This document shows positions 6,367-11,010 of a DNA stretch of 11,010 nucleotides, piece after piece. The notes below the pieces were generated by a model. The model saw only the letters and a program-made list of their open reading frames with translations. It ran no database searches and was not told the origin of the DNA. Both the position numbers and the translations under genes were made by a program. This stretch comes from Pseudomonas sp. (GTDB lineage Bacteria > Pseudomonadota > Gammaproteobacteria > Pseudomonadales > Pseudomonadaceae). The stretch covers positions 8,977-19,986 of the forward strand of contig DQGF01000079.1 in the NCBI GenBank assembly GCA_003525045.1, read 5' to 3'. Position 1 is the first letter of the stretch; each line of letters starts with the position of its first letter.

Positions 6367-7509
6367 TCAAACTTGTGCGATCCACTTACGATGGGTATGG
6401 ATCGACATCAAAACCCCAAACGCTGACAGCAGCGTCACCAGCGAAGTTCCTCCGTAGCTAATGAACGGCAACGGCACCCCAACGACTGGCAACAGGCCAC
6501 TGACCATACCGATGTTGACGAAAACGTAAACAAAAAACGTCATGGTCAGGCTGCCCGCGAGCAATTTGCCGAACAATGTCTGGGCCTGGGCGGTAATGAC
6601 CAACCCGCGACCGATCAACAGCAGGTAAATCAGCAGCAGTGCGCAGATACCCACCAGGCCGAACTCTTCACCCATGACCGCAATAATGAAGTCGGTGTGG
6701 CTTTCCGGCAGGAAGTCCAGGTGCGATTGAGTGCCCAGCAGCCAGCCCTTGCCGAACACGCCGCCGGAACCGATGGCGGCCTTGGACTGAATGATGTTCC
6801 AGCCGGTGCCCAGCGGATCGCTCTCCGGGTCAAGGAACGTCAGGATTCGCTGCTTCTGGTAGTCGTGCATGATGAAGAACCACATCGCCACGGCCACCGG
6901 CACCGCAGCCGCCAGCACGCTCACGATCCAGCGCCAGCGCAGACCACCCATGAACAAGACGAAAGCGCCACCGGCGAGGATCAGCAGCGAGGTGCCGAGA
7001 TCCGGCTGACGCACGATCAGAATGAAGGGCAAGCCGATCAGGAACAGACTGACACCCACATGCTTGAGCTGGGGCGGCAAGGTGCGCTTGGAGAGGTACC
7101 AGGCGATGGTCGCCGGCATCAGGATCTTCATGAATTCCGATGGCTGGAAGCGGATCACACCGGGAATGTTGATCCAGCGCGTGGCGCCCATGGCGTTGTG
7201 ACCCATCACGTCCACCACCACCAGCAAGAGTACGCCGAGCACATAACCGACCGGCACCCAACGGGCCATGAAGCGCGGTTCGAGCTGGGCAATGACGATC
7301 ATCGACACCAGGCCGATGCCGAACGAGGTGGCTTGCTTGGCCAGCAGATCCCAGCTCTTGCCGCTGGCCGAATACAGCACGAACAGGCTGCCGGCGGCGA
7401 GGGTCAGCAACAGGATCAGCAGCGGGCCGTCGATGTGCATGCGTTGCAACAGCGTCGCACGACGACGCATCACATCCTCGCTGGAGAGAATGCGATCGAA
7501 ATTACTCAT
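6367..7509 (-). CDS. rodA: RodA, SEDS-family peptidoglycan glycosyltransferase
   Basis: RodA polymerises glycan strands from lipid II in the elongasome and works with the transpeptidase PBP2, encoded just upstream. The 380-residue product is an integral membrane protein with about ten hydrophobic segments. SEDS marks are RWIN (111-114), FQPSE (121-125) and QPDLGTS (168-174). The large periplasmic loop has DPESDPLGTG (227-236), whose ESDP aspartate (Asp231) corresponds to the essential one described in E. coli RodA. The C-terminal family signature runs from NIGMVSGLLP (332) to ISYGGTS (355). The ATG at 7507-7509 overlaps the mrdA stop by 8 bases (ATGAGTAA). GGAGG lies 12 nt upstream, rather far, so a GTG directly before this ATG (7510-7512) is a possible alternative. 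Coupling to mrdA would help keep the partners in step. Confidence 0.97.
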   Translation of the reverse strand: MSNFDRILSSEDVMRRRATLLQRMHIDGPLLILLLTLAAGSLFVLYSASGKSWDLLAKQATSFGIGLVSMIVIAQLEPRFMARWVPVGYVLGVLLLVVVDVMGHNAMGATRWINIPGVIRFQPSEFMKILMPATIAWYLSKRTLPPQLKHVGVSLFLIGLPFILIVRQPDLGTSLLILAGGAFVLFMGGLRWRWIVSVLAAAVPVAVAMWFFIMHDYQKQRILTFLDPESDPLGTGWNIIQSKAAIGSGGVFGKGWLLGTQSHLDFLPESHTDFIIAVMGEEFGLVGICALLLIYLLLIGRGLVITAQAQTLFGKLLAGSLTMTFFVYVFVNIGMVSGLLPVVGVPLPFISYGGTSLVTLLSAFGVLMSIHTHRKWIAQV

Positions 7510-9397
7510 CACGGGCCGTAGCCTCCGCACTGATAGGGCTGGCGTATTCGGCTTTCAACCGACCTTCCTGGTTCAGGAGCCAGGCGTCCATGATCTGACG
7601 CACCACGGGCGCGGCAACGCCAGACCCGGACTCACCGTTCTCGACCATCACCGACACCACGATCTTCGGGTTGTCGGCCGGCGCGAAGCCGACGAACAAG
7701 GCGTGGTCGCGATGACGTTCCTGGACCTTGGAGCGGTCGTATTTCTCGCCCTGCTTGATCGCGACCACCTGGGCCGTACCACTTTTGCCCGCGATGCGGT
7801 ATTGCGCACCGATCGCCGCTTTGCGTGCCGTACCCCGGGCGCCGTGCATCACCTGCTGCATGCCGTGGTTGACCTTGGTCCAGTCGGACGGATCGCGCAG
7901 GATGATGTCCGGCATCGGATTCTCATCCTTGGGCCTCTCGCCTTCGACGGTCTTGGCCAGGTGCGGACGGTTCCAGATGCCCTTGTTGGCCACCAGCGCG
8001 GTGGCCTGGGCCAGCTGCAGCGGAGTCGACTGCATGTAGCCCTGGCCGATCCCCAGAATCAATGTTTCTCCCGGGAACCAGGCCTGACGCCGGGTCGCTC
8101 GCTTCCATTCCCGTGTCGGCATCAGCCCCGGCGACTCTTCAAACATGTCGAGCGAGACCTTCTGGCCAATGCCGAACTTGCCCATGTACGCCGACAACCG
8201 ATCGATTCCCAGTTTGTGGGCCAGGTCGTAGAAGTAGGTGTCGTTGGAACGCATGATCGCCGTGTCCAGGTCGACATAGCCATCGCCGCTACGGTTCCAG
8301 TTACGGTATTTGTGGTCGTAGTTGGGCAGTTGGTAATAGCCGGGGTCGTAGACCCGACTCGACGCGGTCACGACACCGGCATCCAGACCGGCGATGGCCA
8401 CTGCCGGCTTGATAGTCGATCCCGGCGGGTACAGGCCGCGCAGGACACGGTTGAACAGCGGCCGGTCGATGGAATCCCGCAACTCGGCATAGGCCTTGAA
8501 GCTGATGCCGGTGACGAACAGGTTCGGATCGAAACTCGGCTGACTGACCATCGCCAGCACCTCGCCGGTTTTCGGGTCCAGCGCCACCACCGCGCCACGG
8601 CGACCGCCCAACGCGGCTTCGGCCGCTTCCTGCAATTTGATGTCCAGGCTCAGGACGATGTCCTTGCCGGGAATCGGATCGGTGCGCTTGAGTACGCGCA
8701 ATACGCGGCCACGGGCATTGGTCTCGACTTCCTCGTAACCCACCTGACCATGCAATTCAGGCTCGTAGAAACGCTCGATGCCGGTCTTGCCGATGTGGTG
8801 GGTGCCGCTGTAGTTGACCGGATCGAGGGATTTCAGCTCTTTCTCGTTGATCCGCCCCATGTAACCCACCGAATGCGCAAAGTGCGCGCCCTGCGGGTAG
8901 TGGCGAACCAGCTGCGCGACCACTTCCACACCCGGCAGACGGAACTGGTTCACCGCAATGCGGGCGATCTGCTCTTCAGTCAGCTCGAACAGGATCGGCA
9001 CCGGCTCGAACGGCCGGCGCCCCTGGCGCATGCGTTTCTCGAAGATCACCCGGTCCTCGGGTGTCAGCTCCAGCACTTCGACGATCACGTCGAGCACTTG
9101 CTGCCAGTCGCCGGAGCGTTCACGGGTCATGCTCAGGCTGAAGCTGGGCCGGTTATCCGCCACCACCACGCCATTGCGGTCGAAGATCAGCCCGCGAGTC
9201 GGGGGAATCGGCTGCACGTGCACGCGGTTGTTTTCCGACAGGGTCGAGTGGTACTCGTACTGGATCACCTGAAGGAAATACAGCCGTGCGATCAGCACGC
9301 AGATCAGCGTCACCACCGCAATTGCCCCGAACACGACGCGGCCACGCACCAGACGGGCGTCTTTTTCGTGGTCCTTGATGCGGATCGGCTGGGGCAT
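7502..9397 (-). CDS. mrdA: penicillin-binding protein 2, elongasome D,D-transpeptidase
   Basis: PBP2 (pbpA in Pseudomonas naming) cross-links side-wall peptidoglycan as partner of RodA and is the target of mecillinam. The 631-residue class B PBP has a short cytoplasmic N-terminus and a single membrane anchor at about 21-44. A pedestal/dimerisation domain follows, with PPTRGLIFDRNG at 65-76, GYMGRI and GKTGIERFYE (203-212). The transpeptidase domain then carries the three motifs STIK (nucleophile Ser327, Lys330), SND (384-386) and KSGT (538-541). PGSTIKP and GIGQGYMQSTPLQ also match PBP2. The ATG at 9395-9397 is 10 nt after the rlmH stop. No clear Shine-Dalgarno sequence is seen, so coupling to rlmH is likely. 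A GTG at 9446-9448 would start inside rlmH and add residues unlike the family. The gene end overlaps rodA. Confidence 0.98.
   Translation of the reverse strand: MPQPIRIKDHEKDARLVRGRVVFGAIAVVTLICVLIARLYFLQVIQYEYHSTLSENNRVHVQPIPPTRGLIFDRNGVVVADNRPSFSLSMTRERSGDWQQVLDVIVEVLELTPEDRVIFEKRMRQGRRPFEPVPILFELTEEQIARIAVNQFRLPGVEVVAQLVRHYPQGAHFAHSVGYMGRINEKELKSLDPVNYSGTHHIGKTGIERFYEPELHGQVGYEEVETNARGRVLRVLKRTDPIPGKDIVLSLDIKLQEAAEAALGGRRGAVVALDPKTGEVLAMVSQPSFDPNLFVTGISFKAYAELRDSIDRPLFNRVLRGLYPPGSTIKPAVAIAGLDAGVVTASSRVYDPGYYQLPNYDHKYRNWNRSGDGYVDLDTAIMRSNDTYFYDLAHKLGIDRLSAYMGKFGIGQKVSLDMFEESPGLMPTREWKRATRRQAWFPGETLILGIGQGYMQSTPLQLAQATALVANKGIWNRPHLAKTVEGERPKDENPMPDIILRDPSDWTKVNHGMQQVMHGARGTARKAAIGAQYRIAGKSGTAQVVAIKQGEKYDRSKVQERHRDHALFVGFAPADNPKIVVSVMVENGESGSGVAAPVVRQIMDAWLLNQEGRLKAEYASPISAEATARDE
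7522..7526 (-). promoter_or_regulatory. ribosome binding site of rodA, inside mrdA
   Basis: GGAGG on the minus strand lies in the last codons of mrdA, 12 nt before the rodA ATG (7507-7509) and 9 nt before an in-frame GTG (7510-7512). The spacing leaves the exact start open by one codon. Confidence 0.5.
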
Positions 9398-9407
9398 GAG
9401 GGCAGAA

Positions 9408-9875
9408 CTACTTGTGGTAAGGGTGGCCGGACAAAACTGTCCAGGCACGATACAGCTGTTCGCCGATCAGAATTCGCACCAGCGGGTGCGGCAACGTCAA
9501 CGGCGAGAGCGACCAGCGCTGATCGGCCCGGGCACAGACTTCCGGCGCCAGCCCTTCGGGGCCGCCGACCATGAAATTCACCGTGCGCGAGTCCAGCCGC
9601 CAGCGATCGAGCTCGGCCGCCAGCTGTTCGGTGCTCCAGGGCTTGCCGTGGACTTCGAGGGTAACTACGCGCTCGTTCGGCCCGACCTTGGCCAACATGG
9701 CTTCGCCTTCCTGACGGATGAAGCGCGCCACGTCGGCGTTCTTGCCACGGGTGTTGAGCGGTATTTCCACCAGTTCCAGCGCCAGCTCGGACGGAAGACG
9801 CTTGGCATATTCATGCCAGCCTTCTTCCACCCACTTGGGCATGCGAGAACCGACGGCGATCAGTCGCAGTCGCAC
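9408..9875 (-). CDS. rlmH: 23S rRNA pseudouridine-1915 N3-methyltransferase
   Basis: RlmH is a SPOUT-class, SAM-dependent enzyme that methylates the pseudouridine at position 1915 (E. coli numbering) in helix 69 of 23S rRNA, acting on assembled 70S ribosomes. The 155-residue product has the same length as the E. coli protein. It shows the N-terminal [13 protein letters not shown], the SAM-loop motif FMVGGPEG at 101-108, and the C-terminal block [20 protein letters not shown] (122-141) that forms the trefoil knot, ending in HPYHK. The start is a GTG at 9873-9875 with AAGGGA 5 nt upstream; no ATG lies nearby in frame. It begins 9 nt after the rsfS stop and ends 10 nt before mrdA. The rsfS-rlmH pair is widely conserved and both proteins act on the large ribosomal subunit. 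Confidence 0.97.
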   Translation of the reverse strand: MRLRLIAVGSRMPKWVEEGWHEYAKRLPSELALELVEIPLNTRGKNADVARFIRQEGEAMLAKVGPNERVVTLEVHGKPWSTEQLAAELDRWRLDSRTVNFMVGGPEGLAPEVCARADQRWSLSPLTLPHPLVRILIGEQLYRAWTVLSGHPYHK

Positions 9876-9880
9876 AGCGG

Positions 9881-9886
9881 TCCCTT
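9881..9886 (-). promoter_or_regulatory. ribosome binding site of rlmH
   Basis: AAGGGA on the minus strand overlaps the rsfS stop codon and lies 5 nt before the GTG start of rlmH. It is the main support for a GTG rather than a downstream ATG. Confidence 0.55.
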
Positions 9887-10379
9887 ATTGCTGGTCTTTG
9901 TTGAGCTTGACGAAGTGCTCATGGGTGTTTTCCGGGCTGTGGTGAGCCGCGTTCAGAGCACGGCTCTGTTCTGCACCGGACCACAGACGCTCCAGGTCGT
10001 AAAACTGACGAGCCGAGGCAGTCATCATGTGCACGATGACATCGTCCATATCCAGCAGCACCCAGTCGCTGTCGCCCTTGCCTTCTTCACCCAATGGCTT
10101 GACGCCCAGGGCCTTGACCGCCTCGCGGACCTTATCCAGCATCGCGCCGATCTGACGGTTGGAGGTACCGGTAGCGATGATCATGAAGTCTGTGATGCTC
10201 TGCTTTTCACGAACGTCGATCACCTGAATGTCCTGGCCCTTCACGTCTTCCAGAGCCGCTACGGCAACCTTGACCAGCTCTTCGCCACGCAGCTCCGGGC
10301 CAGTTTGAGCCTCTACTGGCAGCGGGGCGCTCTTGAACGTGCCTTTGCGCTTTACTTTAGTTACGTCTTTGTTCGTCAT
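9885..10379 (-). CDS. rsfS: ribosome silencing factor (DUF143/Iojap family)
   Basis: RsfS binds ribosomal protein L14 on the large subunit, blocks joining with the small subunit, and slows translation in poor nutrient conditions. The 164-residue product holds the Iojap domain at about 33-135. Its typical stretches are VIDVREKQSITDFMIIATGTSNRQ (53-76 region), a GDSDWVLLDMDDVIVHM block (102-118) and RQFYDLERLW (124-133). The protein is longer than many homologues. It has a basic N-terminal tail of about 30 residues (KDVTKVKRKG) and a C-terminal tail of about 28 residues rich in Ala, His and Asn. The ATG at 10377-10379 is the only ATG or GTG I find before the domain, so the N-terminal tail is probably real. 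Only a weak ACGAG precedes it. A 72-bp gap with a hairpin separates it from nadD. Confidence 0.95.
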   Translation of the reverse strand: MTNKDVTKVKRKGTFKSAPLPVEAQTGPELRGEELVKVAVAALEDVKGQDIQVIDVREKQSITDFMIIATGTSNRQIGAMLDKVREAVKALGVKPLGEEGKGDSDWVLLDMDDVIVHMMTASARQFYDLERLWSGAEQSRALNAAHHSPENTHEHFVKLNKDQQ

Positions 10380-10405
10380 ATAAAACTCGTTTTGCTCGTA
10401 TGTTC

Positions 10406-10447
10406 GGGCGCTTCGTTACACGTGATCACGTGCCTTGAAGCGCGCCC
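10406..10447 (-). other. hairpin with 14-bp palindrome between nadD and rsfS
   Basis: The outer arms GGGCGCTTC (10406-10414) and GAAGCGCGCCC (10437-10447) pair with a 2-nt bulge. They enclose the perfect palindrome CACGTGATCACGTG at 10419-10432. In the minus-strand transcript the hairpin begins 4 bases after the nadD stop and is not followed by a U-run. On the plus strand five T residues follow it (10448-10452). It may be a partial terminator, an mRNA processing or stability element, or a protein-binding site controlling rsfS. I cannot tell which. Confidence 0.55.
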
Positions 10448-10451
10448 TTTT

Positions 10452-11010
10452 TCAGTTCGACGCACGGTAAAGTCCGTGCGCATCGATGTAGGCCAGGACC
10501 GCGTCGGGCACCAGGAAACGTACCGACTTACCGCTGGCCAGCAGTTGACGGATCTGGGTGGCGGATACCGCAAGCGGTGTCTGCCAGACGAATGCAATCT
10601 GTCCGCTCGGCCCTTTGAGGGCCAGCGGGTCGCTCACCGAGCGCGCTGCCAGCAGGTTGCGCAAGGCATCCGGCGGTTCGCTGTCGGCATCCGGGCGTTG
10701 CAGCACCAGGATGTGGCAATGCTGGAGCAACTCTTCCCAGCGGTGCCAAGTGGGCAGGCCGCAAAATGCGTCCCAGCCCAAAAGTAGAAAAACCTGGTCC
10801 TGCGCGGCCAGTTCGGCACGCATCAGCTCCAGGGTATCGATGGTGTAGGACGGTTTGTCCCGCTGCAATTCGCGGGCGTCCACCACCAACGGCGCCACAC
10901 CGGCTACCGCGCACTCGACCATCGCCAGACGGTCTTTGGCCGACACCTGCGGCGTACCGCGATGAGGCGGCCTGGCACTGGGCGTCAGACGCAGCTCATC
11001 GAGTGCCAGC
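10452..11010 (-). CDS. nadD: nicotinate-nucleotide adenylyltransferase, 5' end outside window
   Basis: NadD joins nicotinate mononucleotide and ATP to form deamido-NAD, a late step of NAD synthesis in the cytoplasm. The visible part is the last 185 codons (first complete codon at 11009-11007) plus the stop. Missing upstream are about 30 residues with the start and the GGTFDPxHxGH nucleotide-binding motif. Visible marks are ARPPHR at 12-17, [20 protein letters not shown] (43-62), the nicotinate-pocket motif [18 protein letters not shown] (77-94) and the ATP-binding SATQIR (149-154). The C-terminus is the usual AYIDAHGLY. The open frame from the GTG at 10944-10946 would be a false truncated start, because homology continues to the window edge. 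It heads the rsfS-rlmH run, as in other Pseudomonas and enterobacteria. Confidence 0.96.
   Translation of the reverse strand, partial: LALDELRLTPSARPPHRGTPQVSAKDRLAMVECAVAGVAPLVVDARELQRDKPSYTIDTLELMRAELAAQDQVFLLLGWDAFCGLPTWHRWEELLQHCHILVLQRPDADSEPPDALRNLLAARSVSDPLALKGPSGQIAFVWQTPLAVSATQIRQLLASGKSVRFLVPDAVLAYIDAHGLYRASN

Noticed and set aside
9398..9448. Extended start of mrdA at a GTG inside rlmH
   Set aside because: The 17 extra residues do not look like a PBP2 N-terminus, and the ATG at 9397 gives the usual cytoplasmic tail and anchor.
7268..9574. A 768-codon open frame on the plus strand antisense to rodA and mrdA
   Set aside because: It mirrors two well-supported genes in a GC-rich genome, where codon bias keeps antisense frames free of stops. 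Its translation is rich in His, Arg, Gln and Asp without domain motifs.
9375..10787. A 470-codon plus-strand frame across mrdA start, rlmH, rsfS and nadD
   Set aside because: It is antisense to four confident genes and runs through their intergenic gap and hairpin. No ribosome site or family motif was seen.

Overview
The window is a gene-dense chromosomal segment of a gamma-proteobacterium, almost certainly a Pseudomonas and more likely of the P. fluorescens group than P. aeruginosa. The reasons are the high GC content, strong codon bias and Pseudomonas-like protein sequences. The gene order nadD-rsfS-rlmH-pbpA(mrdA)-rodA-mltB-rlpA-dacC-DUF493-lipB-lipA is also the one known from Pseudomonas. 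The genus call is firm; the species-group call is an inference from memory.

All twelve genes lie on the minus strand, so transcription runs from high to low coordinates. From 11010 downward come the 3' part of nadD (NAD synthesis), rsfS and rlmH (both acting on the large ribosomal subunit), mrdA (PBP2) and rodA (the elongasome transpeptidase and glycosyltransferase pair), and mltB and rlpA (lytic transglycosylases). Then follow dacC (D,D-carboxypeptidase), a DUF493 gene, lipB and lipA (protein lipoylation). After a good intrinsic terminator at about 897-939 comes the 5' part of an LD-carboxypeptidase gene (ldcA, murein recycling), cut by the window start.

Spacing is tight. rsfS/rlmH, rlmH/mrdA and lipB/lipA are 1-10 bases apart. 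mrdA/rodA, mltB/rlpA and DUF493/lipB overlap by 1-8 bases, and mltB follows rodA closely. Real gaps occur only between nadD and rsfS (72 bp), rlpA and dacC (182 bp), dacC and DUF493 (80 bp), and lipA and ldcA (171 bp). Each holds inverted-repeat DNA, so these gaps are the likely points where the cluster is divided into transcription units.

Functionally, the block joins side-wall peptidoglycan synthesis and trimming with housekeeping steps (NAD, ribosome, lipoate). I see no mobile element, CRISPR array, tRNA or rRNA, prophage remnant or defence cassette. I found no undescribed system. The items worth a second look are small: a nine-A tract inside rlpA, a 14-bp perfect hairpin without a U-tract after dacC, a CACGTG-type palindrome between nadD and rsfS, and a 12-bp palindrome just upstream of dacC.
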